64,000 nucleotides of DNA, taken from contig JBGANY010000002.1 in assembly GCA_044222005.1 (NCBI GenBank), positions 176,645-240,644 on the forward strand, in the 5' to 3' direction. Position numbers and translations under genes: made by a program. This DNA comes from Methylotenera_A sp044222005. Its GTDB lineage: Bacteria; Pseudomonadota; Gammaproteobacteria; Burkholderiales; Methylophilaceae. This document shows, piece after piece, positions 7,691-16,859 of this stretch; the stretch's first letter is position 1; every line of letters starts with the position of its first letter. The notes beneath the pieces were generated by a model, which had not been told where the DNA came from, searched no databases, and saw only the letters and a program-made list of their open reading frames with translations.

Positions 7691-8962
7691 ATGAAAAAAA
7701 TAGTTATAAGTTTTGTGATTTTTACAACACCCATTGCAGCGCAAGCTGCCGGCTTTGCGCTGATTGAACAAAGTGGTAGCGGTATGGGGAATGCATACGC
7801 AGGCGCAGCGGCAGTAGCCGAAGATGCCAGTACCATCTTCTTTAACCCTGCCGGCATGACATATATTGAAGGCACGCAAGCTGTTGGTGCCTTGCATCTC
7901 ATTAAACCCAGTGCAGAATTTAATAATCAAGGCTCTGTGAACGCCGCCCCTAGGCCATTAGGTGGCGAAGGCGGCGATGCGGGCGACTTGGCTTTTGTAC
8001 CGAACTTTTACTACAAAAGAGATATAACCGACAGCATAAAATTTGGTTTAGGCGTGAATGCACCATTTGGCTTAAAAACAGAGTATGACAAAGATTGGCT
8101 GGGACGTTTTCAAGGGATTAAATCTGAAGTAAAAACAATCAACATCAACCCCGCACTTGCCTTTAAGGTGAATGATCAGCTCTCGTTAGGCTTCGGGGTT
8201 TCTGCCATGTGGATAGAAGCCGAATTGACTAGTGCAGTCAACGCGGGTCCTGTGGAGAGCACCTCGAAAGTTAAAGGCGATGACTGGGGCTTTGGGTTTA
8301 ATCTTGGTGCAATTTATCAAGCCACAGCTGATACCCGCTTTGGTGTTGCATATCGCTCAAAAGTTGAACAGCATTTGAAAGGTGATTCTAAATCACCTTT
8401 CACTGCATTAAACTCTATACCAACTCGAACTCTAAATACAAACGTATCAGCAGATGTCACTCTACCTGAGAATTTTTCAGTCAGTGCATTTAGCCGTCTT
8501 AACGAAACTTGGGATTTAATGGGCGACATCACTTGGACTCGCTGGAGTCAATTCGATGAATTAAGAATTGTTCGTGACAATGGTACCAATTCAACCCTTA
8601 CAGTCACACCAGAAAATTGGGAAAACACGATACGCTATTCCGTCGGGGTTAATTACCATTACAGTGACACCGTCAAACTACGTGCTGGCCTAGCCTATGA
8701 CGAAGAAGCCATTAGTGACAAATTCCGCACGGTACGCATTCCTGGCAACGACAGAAAATGGCTGGCATTAGGTGCTAGTTGGCAAGTAACTCCCAATTCC
8801 AAGCTGGATATAGGCTATGCTCACTTGTTCATTAGTGATGCAGAAATCCATGACGACCAAAGAACTCCTGTTCTACCATCGCCCACTGGTAAAGGCCTAG
8901 TAAGCGGCGATTATGATGGTAGCGTAGATATTCTTAGTTTCCAGTACACGCACAATTTCTAA
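7691..8962 (+). CDS. FadL/OmpP1-type outer-membrane fatty acid transporter
   Basis: The 423-residue product has a signal peptide (cleavage probably after IAAQA) followed by AGFALIEQSGSGMGNAYAG, the N-terminal hatch signature of FadL/OmpP1/TodX porins, and ends in a phenylalanine within an alternating beta-strand C-terminus (FQYTHNF) typical of outer-membrane barrels. The family lets hydrophobic molecules such as long-chain fatty acids or aromatics cross the outer membrane. It is divergent from rpfF, so a role in DSF or fatty-acid precursor movement is possible but unproven. A strong terminator follows. Substrate specificity cannot be told from sequence. Confidence 0.88.
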   Translation: MKKIVISFVIFTTPIAAQAAGFALIEQSGSGMGNAYAGAAAVAEDASTIFFNPAGMTYIEGTQAVGALHLIKPSAEFNNQGSVNAAPRPLGGEGGDAGDLAFVPNFYYKRDITDSIKFGLGVNAPFGLKTEYDKDWLGRFQGIKSEVKTININPALAFKVNDQLSLGFGVSAMWIEAELTSAVNAGPVESTSKVKGDDWGFGFNLGAIYQATADTRFGVAYRSKVEQHLKGDSKSPFTALNSIPTRTLNTNVSADVTLPENFSVSAFSRLNETWDLMGDITWTRWSQFDELRIVRDNGTNSTLTVTPENWENTIRYSVGVNYHYSDTVKLRAGLAYDEEAISDKFRTVRIPGNDRKWLALGASWQVTPNSKLDIGYAHLFISDAEIHDDQRTPVLPSPTGKGLVSGDYDGSVDILSFQYTHNF

Positions 8963-8973
8963 TTATAAACCGC

Positions 8974-9005
8974 AAAAAAAAGCTCACCTCGGTGAGCTTT
9001 TTTGT
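8974..9005. terminator. Bidirectional Rho-independent terminator between fadL-type gene and ccmH
   Basis: A perfect stem AGCTCAC/GTGAGCT (8981-8987 with 8992-8998, loop CTCG) is flanked by an A-run on the left and a T-run on the right. It can therefore stop transcription from both the plus-strand porin gene and the minus-strand ccm operon that converge here. Confidence 0.85.
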
Positions 9006-9016
9006 TTTGCTGGCGG

Positions 9017-9430
9017 CTAATCTTCGCCATCGAGCCTTTCACCGCTTGCTTGTTTTTTAAGCACTCTATATAGCACAAACCCACCAATCAGCAATAGCAG
9101 AAAAGGCCCAAACCATAGCAATGCCGTGCTGCTATTCACTGGCGGGCGATAGCGCACAAAATCGCCGTAACGCGCTACCAAGTAATCAATAACCTCCTGA
9201 TCGCTTTTGCCCGCGCGCATCTGTGTACGGATTTCCTTACGCAAATCCTCAGCCAAAGGGGCGTTTGAATCTGAAAGTGTCTGGTTCTGGCAAACCAGGC
9301 AGCGCAACTCATGCGACATGGCCTTAAGGCGCGCCTCCAACACCGGGTCTTCTGCCAAAGGCTTGGCTTCGCCGGCAAACACTCCCAAAGATGCCGTTAC
9401 CAACAAAAATAAAATAAGCAGTCGTTTCAT
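9017..9430 (-). CDS. ccmH: Cytochrome c maturation protein CcmH
   Basis: The 137-residue protein has a signal peptide, a periplasmic domain with the LRCLVCQNQ motif (C44, C47) and a C-terminal membrane helix (~residues 103-122). CcmH keeps apocytochrome c cysteines reduced for heme attachment at the CcmFH ligase. It is the last gene of ccmABCDEFGH, with its ATG overlapping the ccmG stop (ATGA). No ccmI/cycH gene follows; the operon ends at a terminator, so that function is absent here or encoded elsewhere. Confidence 0.95.
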   Translation of the reverse strand: MKRLLILFLLVTASLGVFAGEAKPLAEDPVLEARLKAMSHELRCLVCQNQTLSDSNAPLAEDLRKEIRTQMRAGKSDQEVIDYLVARYGDFVRYRPPVNSSTALLWFGPFLLLLIGGFVLYRVLKKQASGERLDGED

Positions 9431-9960
9431 TGTTGTAACTCTTTAACCAGTGGCAGAATTTTGGTATATAAAATTTCCATTGTTATCGGACCGATTTGTT
9501 TATAGCGAATCACGCCAGCTTTATCAATGACATAAGTCTCTGGCACACCATACACACCATAATCAATACCAATCTTGCCTTCAATATCCGTTGCAACTAC
9601 TTTGTATGGGTTGCCATTTTCCTTTAATACAGCTTGTGCTTCAGTATCGGTATCTTTGTAATCTAGTCCATAAGTACTCAGTTCATCCATCTTTGACATT
9701 TCCATCAAAATTGGATGCTCATCCTTGCATGCGCCGCACCACGATGCCCAGACGTTAAGCAGCCAAACTTGGCCTTTCATGTCGACGCTATTAAAGGTTT
9801 TGCCCGCTTCGCCTAGAACAGGTGCCTCAAACCTGGGTGCGAGCTTGCCTACAAGTGGCGAAGGCACTTCACGAGGATCCAAAAACAAGCCTTTAAATAA
9901 AAACCCTACTGCGATGAGAAACAAGACCAGCGGCAATAAAAATTTAATCGTTCTTTTCAT
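9427..9960 (-). CDS. ccmG: Thiol:disulfide interchange protein CcmG/DsbE
   Basis: The 177-residue protein has an N-terminal membrane anchor (~residues 7-26) and a periplasmic thioredoxin fold with WASWCGACKDEHP (C75, C78) and the cis-Pro region GVPETYV. It supplies reducing power to apocytochrome c and CcmH during cytochrome c maturation. Length and motifs are normal for CcmG. It lies 16 nt after ccmF and overlaps ccmH by four bases. Confidence 0.95.
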   Translation of the reverse strand: MKRTIKFLLPLVLFLIAVGFLFKGLFLDPREVPSPLVGKLAPRFEAPVLGEAGKTFNSVDMKGQVWLLNVWASWCGACKDEHPILMEMSKMDELSTYGLDYKDTDTEAQAVLKENGNPYKVVATDIEGKIGIDYGVYGVPETYVIDKAGVIRYKQIGPITMEILYTKILPLVKELQQ

Positions 9961-9976
9961 CAGTTAATAACCCTGG

Positions 9977-11864
9977 TTATGCCTCAAAAGCCTCTTGTGC
10001 TTCTCTTGCTTCCTTTTTGCTGACAATACGATAACGGCGATCCATGAGCGCTAAAATACCGCCCAAGGCCATTAAAATACAGCCACCCCATATCCAGCGC
10101 ACAAATGGCTTGATATAAATCCGTACGCTCCAGGCGCCATTTTCAAGCGGCTCGCCCAGTGAAACATATATATCTCTTAGCACGCCCGGCTCAATATCCG
10201 CTTCGGTCATCATTGCGCCTTGCACCGGGTAAAAGCGTTTTTCGGGATGAAGCACTGCAACTTCATTTCTGTTGCTAGTGACGATGAACTTGCCTTGCGA
10301 AGACAAATAGTTCGGCCCTGCAACTTCTTTCGCACCTTCAAAACGAAATGCCAGATTGCCTATGTGTGCAACATCATTCACTTCCATACGCAGATCTTGT
10401 TCCGACTCATACCCTTTTACCAAGGTCACGCCTAAAACAAATACGCCAATGCCAATATGGGCAAGCAGCATGCCATAAAATGCCAATGGAATGCCTTTTA
10501 GGTTTTTGATTAAATCAGGCGTAGTCGTTTGTCTCGTTTTGATTCTATTCCCCAACAGAATCAAGCTGGTACTCATTACCCAAATGCTCAAAAACACGCC
10601 TACAGCTGCCATCAAGGTAAGTTTGCCCATGACGGAAGGCACTAACAATGCTGAAACCACGCTGATCACTGCTGCCACGCGCAGACGCGTGCCGATTTCC
10701 GGCAAACTGGCTTTTTTCCATTTGGCCAGTGGGCCCAAGCCCATCAAAAATATGCCGGGCACCATAATAGCGACAAATACCGCATCAAAATACGGTGGTC
10801 CTACCGAGATTTTGCCCGCGCCAAGCGCGTCCATCAGCAAAGGATACATCGTGCCGAGCAGAACTGAGCCGGCAGCCGCCGCCAGCACAACATTATTGGC
10901 CAGCAGCATGGATTCGCGTGAAACCATGTCGAACCTTTCACCCAAGCCAACTGTTGGCGCTCTTAAGGCAAACAGCAGCAAAGCGCCGCCTATCACCACG
11001 ACCAGATAAATCAGAATAAACAAGCCACGCCCAGGATCCGTCGCAAACGCATGTACCGAGGTCAGCACACCTGAACGCACCAGGAACGTGCCCAGCAGGC
11101 TCAACGAGAATGCACAGATGGAAAGCAACACCGTCCATACTTTAAACGCATCTCGCTTTTCAGTCACGGCAAGCGAGTGAATGAGCGCGGTACCCACCAG
11201 CCACGGCATAAACGAAGCGTTTTCAACCGCATCCCAGAACCACCAGCCGCCCCAACCCAACTCGTAATAAGCCCACTCACTGCCGAAAGCGATGCCCAAA
11301 GTCAGGAACACCCAGGCGACCGTGGTCCACGGCCGTGTCCAGCGCGCCCAGGTGATGTCCAACCGGCCATCCAGCAGCGCCGCGATCGCAAACGCAAACG
11401 CCACGGAGAAACCGACATAGCCCATATAGAGCACGGGCGGATGGAATACCATGCCGGGGTCTTGCAGCAAGGGGTTCAAATCGCGGCCATCCATCGCAGC
11501 CGGGACTCTCGGGAAGCGCTTTGGCAAACATAGTCACCGCCATTGTCCACACCGCCAGTATGCTCACCCATAGCAGCATGGAGCCTTCATGACCGCCCCA
11601 CACGGCTGCCAGGCGATAGACTAACGGCAAATGCGAGTTGGAGTTGGAGGCGACATACAGTACCGAAAAATCATTGGCATAAAATGAATAACCCAGGCAA
11701 ACAAAAGCCAGCGCAATAAACACAAATTGCGCGCGTGCGGCAGGCACCGCCAAATTCGATAATGTTGATTGATTCTTCCATACGCCCACCAAAGGCAATG
11801 TGCCTTGAATGATGGCAAAGCAGAATGCTAGGATGAGTGAAAACTGGCCTATTTCCGGGATCAC
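9977..11864 (-). pseudogene. ccmF: Heme lyase subunit CcmF, frameshifted by an internal deletion
   Basis: Two frames together encode CcmF. The N-terminal part starts at a GTG (11862-11864) overlapping the ccmE stop and runs through HEGSMLLWV to FAKALPE near 11510. The rest continues in another frame from about 11520 (FPRVPAAMDGRDLNPLLQD) to 9977, including the WGGWWFWDAVENASF heme-handling motif. Compared with E. coli CcmF, about 30-34 residues are missing at the junction, around one membrane helix (the region ending FILFTSNPF), and the frame changes. CcmF is the core of the heme ligation complex, so either c-type cytochrome maturation fails or the deletion is a sequence error. Everything on either side looks well conserved, which points to a very recent lesion or an artefact. 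Confidence 0.85.
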
Positions 11865-12310
11865 TTTACACTCTCCTTGATCTTGGCAGCATTAGCAGCT
11901 TTAATCGCTGATGCGGCTTCTGGCGGCATGTAATTTTCATCATGTTTTGCCAGTACCTGATCAGCCTCAAACAGGCCATTTTGATTGAGCTTGCCTTCTG
12001 CTACCACGCCTTTACCCTCTTTAAATAAATCCGGCAAGATGCCTTTGTACTGTACCGGTATGCTTTTCGCGGTATCGGTGACTTTGAATTGCACGTACAG
12101 ACCATCGGGCAGGCGTTTTAAACTGCCGGGTTCAACCAATCCGCCAATCCGGAAGCTGCCAGTTTTGGGCGCCTCGCCTTTCTCCACTTGTGTAGGCGAA
12201 AAGAAAAATACCAGATTGCTGCGGAATGACTTGGTGATAAGTACCGTTGCGATAACAAGCAATATCAGCCCCACTGCAATTAAACCAAATCGTTTATGAC
12301 GTGCTTTCAT
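11861..12310 (-). CDS. ccmE: Heme chaperone CcmE
   Basis: The 149-residue protein has one N-terminal membrane helix (~residues 8-26) and a periplasmic OB-fold. The covalent heme-binding His is H123 in LAKHDENYMPPE, with Y127 as the nearby ligand (E. coli H130 and Y134). CcmE carries heme from CcmABC(D) to CcmFH. Its stop overlaps the GTG start of ccmF. Confidence 0.95.
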   Translation of the reverse strand: MKARHKRFGLIAVGLILLVIATVLITKSFRSNLVFFFSPTQVEKGEAPKTGSFRIGGLVEPGSLKRLPDGLYVQFKVTDTAKSIPVQYKGILPDLFKEGKGVVAEGKLNQNGLFEADQVLAKHDENYMPPEAASAIKAANAAKIKESVK

Positions 12311-12322
12311 ACTGAATAACCT

Positions 12323-12484
12323 CTAAATAACTTCTTGTTTTACTGTCTGGGTAACGCGCTTGCTGCGCTTGTTAACCAGCCACAGCTCTAATCCCATCGC
12401 CAAAAAAGTCATGCCAAATGAGCCCCAGACATAAAAACCGTAACCGCCCATTGCGATAAATTCACTAAAACTCTGCCAATGCAT
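12323..12484 (-). CDS. ccmD: Heme exporter protein CcmD
   Basis: This is a short frame of 53 residues, found by reading the gap between ccmC and ccmE. It starts MHWQSFSEFIAMGGYGFYVW, has one membrane helix (GFYVWGSFGMTFLAM region) and a basic tail NKRSKR. The FxxMGGYxxYVW start and the position between ccmC and ccmE are typical of CcmD, the small subunit that helps release holo-CcmE from CcmABC. It is preceded by a GGAGG-like site near the ccmC end (AGGATATAGGGT). Confidence 0.9.
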   Translation of the reverse strand: MHWQSFSEFIAMGGYGFYVWGSFGMTFLAMGLELWLVNKRSKRVTQTVKQEVI

Positions 12485-12501
12485 ACCCTATATCCTCCGC
12501 G

Positions 12502-13269
12502 TTAATCTTGCCTGATCATGACGGCTTTATTCTCGCGCTCTAAAATCTCGCAGCGCACGCGCATCAGAATCACGGCAATGCTATACAACCAGAAACCAAT
12601 CGCCATGATCAGCATGCCTTTTAGCATAATCGCGGCCATGGCCGGCGCCTGGGTGAGACTGACTGAGGCGCCTTGATGCAAGGTGTTCCACCATTTTACC
12701 GAGAAATAAATAATCGGCACATTGATGGCTCCCACCAGCGCCAGTACCGCACTGGCTTTATCCGCACGGTTTTTATCATCAATCGCCGCCTGTAAGGAAA
12801 AATAGCCGATATACAAAAACAGTAAAATCAATTCGGAGGTCAATCTGGCATCCCATACCCACCAGGCGCCCCACATGGGTTTACCCCACAGCGAGCCGGT
12901 CACAAGCGCCACTAGCGTAAACATAGCGCCGGTAGGGGCGATGGCGGTGGCCATCATGTAGGATAAGCGCGCATTAAGTACCAAACCCAGGCCTGCATAC
13001 ATGGCCATGAGCAGGTATAAAAACATGGAAAACCAGGCTGCTGGCACGTGTACAAAAATAATGCGATAACCTTCGCCCTGTTGGAAGTCTGTCGGCGCCA
13101 CCAGCAACCCGATATACAGACCGTATGCAATCAGCACCGCAGCACCTATTGCACACCACGGAATCAGCTTGCCGGCGAGCGGGTAAAAGGTTTTGGGTGA
13201 AGCGTACTTAAGCCAGTTAATCCTAGGCCGATTGGCGCCCTTCTTTGTTTCCATATTTGTCATTGCCAT
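12502..13269 (-). CDS. ccmC: Heme exporter/transfer protein CcmC
   Basis: The 255-residue protein has six hydrophobic segments and the tryptophan-rich WGAWWVWDARLTSELIL motif that presents heme to CcmE. It acts with CcmAB and CcmD at the inner membrane. The start could be the first or third codon (both ATG). Length and motifs are normal. It is the third gene of the ccm operon. Confidence 0.95.
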   Translation of the reverse strand: MAMTNMETKKGANRPRINWLKYASPKTFYPLAGKLIPWCAIGAAVLIAYGLYIGLLVAPTDFQQGEGYRIIFVHVPAAWFSMFLYLLMAMYAGLGLVLNARLSYMMATAIAPTGAMFTLVALVTGSLWGKPMWGAWWVWDARLTSELILLFLYIGYFSLQAAIDDKNRADKASAVLALVGAINVPIIYFSVKWWNTLHQGASVSLTQAPAMAAIMLKGMLIMAIGFWLYSIAVILMRVRCEILERENKAVMIRQD

Positions 13270-13303
13270 GTTCTAAAAATCATACTGTAAAAATCATACC
13301 AGT

Positions 13304-14017
13304 CTATTCTAACGCAATCCTCAATGCGGCGGCTGACGCAAGCGGTGCAAATACTAAAGCCATGGCCAGCACCGCACCCAGCAGAGAAAGCGCACCGTTT
13401 GGACTCATGCCGATAGAAACGGCATTCACTGCGCCTGCACCAAACACCAATACCGGGATATACAGCGGCAGCACCAGTATAGCGATGAGCACGCCCGTGC
13501 CACGGATGCCCAACGTCAATGCCGCACCAATACTGCCTATCAGGCTTAATGCCAGCGTACCCATCAACAATGAAACAGCTAAAATCTGTAATTCTGCGCC
13601 GCCTAGATTAAACTGCAAGCCGATCAAGGGCGCAACAAAAATCAAAGGCAAGCCAGAGAGTATCCAGTGCGCCAATATTTTCATCAGTACAATCAGCACA
13701 ACAGGCTGATTGGAAATCATCATCTGCTCCAGCGTGCCGTCTGCATAATCGCTCGAAAACATTCTGGAGAGCGAAAGCATGCAGGACAACAATGCCATAA
13801 CCCATAGGACGCTGGGGGCCATGGCGCTCAACAACTTCGGATCCGCACCCGAGCCCAGCGGGAACAGGCTTGCGGCGATAATAAAAAAGAAAAATACAGC
13901 TGCGACGTCCGATTGGCGGCGTAACGCGACCTGAATATCCCTCGCTAATATCCGGTAAAGTACAGAAAAGGTGCTGAGCGCTTTGGCTGGTTTAACTTCT
14001 AGTTTGTTTTCTGTCAT
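13304..14017 (-). CDS. ccmB: Heme exporter permease CcmB
   Basis: The 237-residue protein has six membrane segments and the CcmB features FSSDYADGTLEQM and SLIGSIGAALTLG. It is the permease partner of the ATPase CcmA in the complex that releases heme-loaded CcmE. It lies 32 nt after ccmA and 34 nt before ccmC. Confidence 0.93.
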   Translation of the reverse strand: MTENKLEVKPAKALSTFSVLYRILARDIQVALRRQSDVAAVFFFFIIAASLFPLGSGADPKLLSAMAPSVLWVMALLSCMLSLSRMFSSDYADGTLEQMMISNQPVVLIVLMKILAHWILSGLPLIFVAPLIGLQFNLGGAELQILAVSLLMGTLALSLIGSIGAALTLGIRGTGVLIAILVLPLYIPVLVFGAGAVNAVSIGMSPNGALSLLGAVLAMALVFAPLASAAALRIALE

Positions 14018-14049
14018 TAAAAATCCGGGCTAATTCTTCTGCGCATTTT

Positions 14050-14691
14050 TTATGCACCTAAGCGCAACTGCTCAAACTTGGGCACGTGCATCGCCACTTC
14101 CTGATGGGTCGTCATCACCACAATACCGCCTTCATTCGCAAAAGTTTCAATCTTGTGCTTCAGCATGTCAGTCGCATTGGCGTCCAAAGCGGTAAACGGC
14201 TCGTCCAGCACCCATAGCGGCAAGTCCTGCAGCCATAAGCGCGCCAACGCGACACGTCTTTTCTGGCCTTGTGACAGCATGCGCGTAGGTAAATTCAATC
14301 CTTTTGCCAAACCAAGTAAATGAAGCACCTCAGTTGCCTGTCTCAAATCAAATGGTGTTCCAGATAACGCTAAAGAAAACTGCAGATTTTCCAGCGCAGT
14401 CAAATCTTCCTTGATTCCAGGCAAATGTCCGATATACAGCAGATGTTTGTAATAGTCTTCCGCCAGCTTATGAATATCTTCACTGCACCAGTTCACGTTG
14501 CCTTCATATGGTTTGGATAGGCCGCAAAGTGTACGCAGCAGTGTTGTTTTACCGGTGCCGTTCGCGCCCTGAAGATACAGCACGGTGCCGTTAGACAGGC
14601 TGAAATTCAGCTTATCAAACAATAGCCTTTCACCACGAACCCCAACCAGGTCAGTTGCAGCAAGCACATGATTTTTCTCTAAAAACTCCAT
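14050..14691 (-). CDS. ccmA: Cytochrome c biogenesis ATP-binding protein CcmA
   Basis: The 213-residue protein is an ABC ATPase with Walker A GANGTGKTT, signature LSQGQKRR, Walker B LPLWVLDEP and H-loop TTHQ. With CcmB it powers release of holo-CcmE from CcmC. It is the first gene of the ccm operon; the ~290 bases upstream separate it from the divergent msrB and should contain the ccm promoter. Confidence 0.95.
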   Translation of the reverse strand: MEFLEKNHVLAATDLVGVRGERLLFDKLNFSLSNGTVLYLQGANGTGKTTLLRTLCGLSKPYEGNVNWCSEDIHKLAEDYYKHLLYIGHLPGIKEDLTALENLQFSLALSGTPFDLRQATEVLHLLGLAKGLNLPTRMLSQGQKRRVALARLWLQDLPLWVLDEPFTALDANATDMLKHKIETFANEGGIVVMTTHQEVAMHVPKFEQLRLGA

Positions 14692-14981
14692 CTACTCCCA
14701 ACCGTTACCATCTCATGCCCTCACTTCTTTCACAATTGCGGCATTATGCCATAGAACTTGATTTTGGCATCGAAATCTGTGTGTATAAATTTCCCACGCT
14801 ATTGCTCCAAAACTTTGGGAGCACCCATTTTCGCGGTTTGGATACATGATAAAGTGTATGCATATGGTTTCAAATACAGTAGATAATGACGGTAGATTTT
14901 GCACGGTTAATACTTGTAAGGAATTTAAATCTGATTCGACCAAGCCATAGGAATTTCAAATTTTAAGAGATTGGAGCCATC

Positions 14982-15482
14982 ATGAATCGCCGTCAGTTTA
15001 TCCGTCATTTATCAGGTCTATGGCTGGCAGGCGCATTGCCCGCTTTTGCCAAGGAGGTTATTACCGTGAAGCCCCTCACAAAATCCAAATCCGCCTGGAA
15101 GGTGCTATTGCCGCCGGATCGTTACGGCGTACTTTTTGAGGAAGATACCGAGCGTCCGGGTAGCAGCCCGCTCAACCACGAAAAGCGCAAAGGCACTTTC
15201 ATTTGCGCGGCCTGCTTCTTGCCGCTGTTCAAATCCAGCCATAAATACGACAGCGGCACTGGCTGGCCCAGTTTCTGGGATACGTTGCCTGGTGCCGTCG
15301 GCACCAGGCAGGATTTCAAACTGGTGTGGCCGAGAACAGAATATCACTGTGTGCGCTGCGGCGGCCATCAGGGCCATGTCTTCGATGACGGGCCAAAACC
15401 TACTGGTTTGCGTTACTGCAATAATGGCCTGGCGCTGCAGTTCGTTCCAGAAACCGAAACCCTGCCTACGCTTAGAACATAA
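14982..15482 (+). CDS. msrB: Exported peptide-methionine (R)-S-oxide reductase MsrB
   Basis: The 166-residue protein begins MNRRQFIRHLSGLWLAGALPAFA, a Tat-type signal, so it acts in the periplasm. It has the Zn site CAAC (C75, C78) and CVRCGGHQGH (C123, C126), and the catalytic Cys C146 in LRYCNNG (usually RYCxN). It reduces methionine-R-sulfoxide in oxidised proteins. It is followed 11 nt later by an exported MsrA, so the pair covers both sulfoxide isomers. Confidence 0.93.
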   Translation: MNRRQFIRHLSGLWLAGALPAFAKEVITVKPLTKSKSAWKVLLPPDRYGVLFEEDTERPGSSPLNHEKRKGTFICAACFLPLFKSSHKYDSGTGWPSFWDTLPGAVGTRQDFKLVWPRTEYHCVRCGGHQGHVFDDGPKPTGLRYCNNGLALQFVPETETLPTLRT

Positions 15483-15493
15483 AGGAAAACATC

Positions 15494-16135
15494 ATGAAAC
15501 ACTTTTTTGGACCCTCTTATATCAGGTTCACTTGCGCGATTGCCGCGCTCCTGCTGGCCGGTTCCTGTCAGGCTGAAAATGCCCCGCCACCTGCCAAACC
15601 ATCCTCCGCGCAGGTGGCGACAGCTGTTTTTGCGGGGGGCTGCTTCTGGTGCACTGAGGCAGATTTTGAAAAACTGGCCGGCGTGGTGAAGGCAGAATCC
15701 GGCTATACCGGTGGCCAGCTGGAAAATCCGACTTACGAACAGGTCAGCCATGGCGGTACGGGCCACGCCGAAGCGGTACGGGTGACTTACAATCCCAAAC
15801 AGGTCAGCTATGAAAAATTGCTGGATTACTTCTGGCGCCATATTGACCCAACGGTCAAGGATCAGCAGTTCTGCGATGTCGGCAACCAATACCGCAGCGC
15901 CATTTTTTACCAGAATGAATCCGAAAAAAAAGCTGCGGAAGCCAGCAAAGCAACGCTTGAACGCGCTGGGAAGCTTGCCCGCATCTATACCGAAATCGTC
16001 CCTGCAGGCCCATTCTATCTCGCCGAAGACTATCATCAGGATTATTATAAAAAGAACCCGATCCGCTACAAGTACTATCGAAACAGTTGCGGACGCGATG
16101 CCCGGGTAAGCGAAGTCTGGGGCGCATCTCACTGA
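15494..16135 (+). CDS. msrA: Exported peptide-methionine (S)-S-oxide reductase MsrA
   Basis: The 213-residue protein has an N-terminal signal sequence (IAALLLAGSCQA, possibly a weak lipobox) and the catalytic GCFWC motif with C50. It continues with the family patterns GYTGG, YEQVSHGGTGHAEAV and FYLAEDYHQDYY. MsrA reduces methionine-S-sulfoxide. It lies between msrB and a DUF3047 gene on the same strand, probably in one operon for periplasmic oxidative repair. Confidence 0.93.
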   Translation: MKHFFGPSYIRFTCAIAALLLAGSCQAENAPPPAKPSSAQVATAVFAGGCFWCTEADFEKLAGVVKAESGYTGGQLENPTYEQVSHGGTGHAEAVRVTYNPKQVSYEKLLDYFWRHIDPTVKDQQFCDVGNQYRSAIFYQNESEKKAAEASKATLERAGKLARIYTEIVPAGPFYLAEDYHQDYYKKNPIRYKYYRNSCGRDARVSEVWGASH

Positions 16136-16145
16136 AGCAGAACGC

Positions 16146-16811
16146 ATGCCCATCCTCTGGAAGCATAAATTGAAAAAATCACTGTGTTATTTATTACTAT
16201 TCCTAACCCTCATCGCCTGGGCCGATGGGGAACGCATTGACGTCGCCCGTTTTTCGCAAGGGGAGACTAGCGGCTGGAAGACCAAGGTTTTTTCAGGGGA
16301 AACACGTTACAGTGCAGCATCTTCGAGTGGACGTACCGCCTTACACGCCAGCAGTTCGGCTGCTGCTTCCGGGCTATTTCGTAAGATCAATATAGACCTA
16401 AGGAAAACTCCTGTTCTCCATTGGACCTGGAAGGTGGATAACGTGCTGGCAGGGGCAGATGAACGCACCAAAGCCGGCGACGATTATCCTGCCCGCGTCT
16501 ACGTGGTGTTTTCAGGCGGCGCAGCTTTTTGGCGCACCCGCGCAATTAATTATGTATGGTCAAACAATCAGCCTGTTAACAGCTATTGGCCTAATGCCTT
16601 TACTAAAAACGCACAAATGATCGCAGTGCAGTCAGGCCCAGAACGTGTTGGGAAATGGGTAGAAGAGCAGCACGATGTGCTTGCGGATTACCGCAAACTA
16701 TTTGGTACAGACCCAAACAATGTAGAAGCGGTGGCAATTATGACGGACACTGACAACACAGGCGCCACCGCTTCAGCATGGTATGGCGACATGTGGTTTA
16801 GCGCACAATAA
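16146..16811 (+). CDS. DUF3047 family exported protein
   Basis: The 221-residue protein has a signal sequence (LLLFLTLIAWA) and a single globular domain of the DUF3047 type (HWTWKVDNVL, DDYPARVYVVF, WYGDMWFS patterns). Its function is not established. It begins 10 nt after msrA and is probably cotranscribed with msrBA, so a link with envelope stress is possible but speculative. Confidence 0.75.
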   Translation: MPILWKHKLKKSLCYLLLFLTLIAWADGERIDVARFSQGETSGWKTKVFSGETRYSAASSSGRTALHASSSAAASGLFRKINIDLRKTPVLHWTWKVDNVLAGADERTKAGDDYPARVYVVFSGGAAFWRTRAINYVWSNNQPVNSYWPNAFTKNAQMIAVQSGPERVGKWVEEQHDVLADYRKLFGTDPNNVEAVAIMTDTDNTGATASAWYGDMWFSAQ

Positions 16812-16859
16812 ACGCATTGTCATAGCCAGGCACTAAAATTTTCTGCGGTGAAGCTTGTT

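Noticed and set aside
10491..11009. Plus-strand frame of 172 residues opposite ccmF
   Set aside because: Shadow of the conserved ccmF membrane sequence; no independent support.
15413..16153. 246-residue minus-strand frame opposite msrA
   Set aside because: msrA has clear signal and catalytic motifs; the opposite frame matches nothing and is a shadow.
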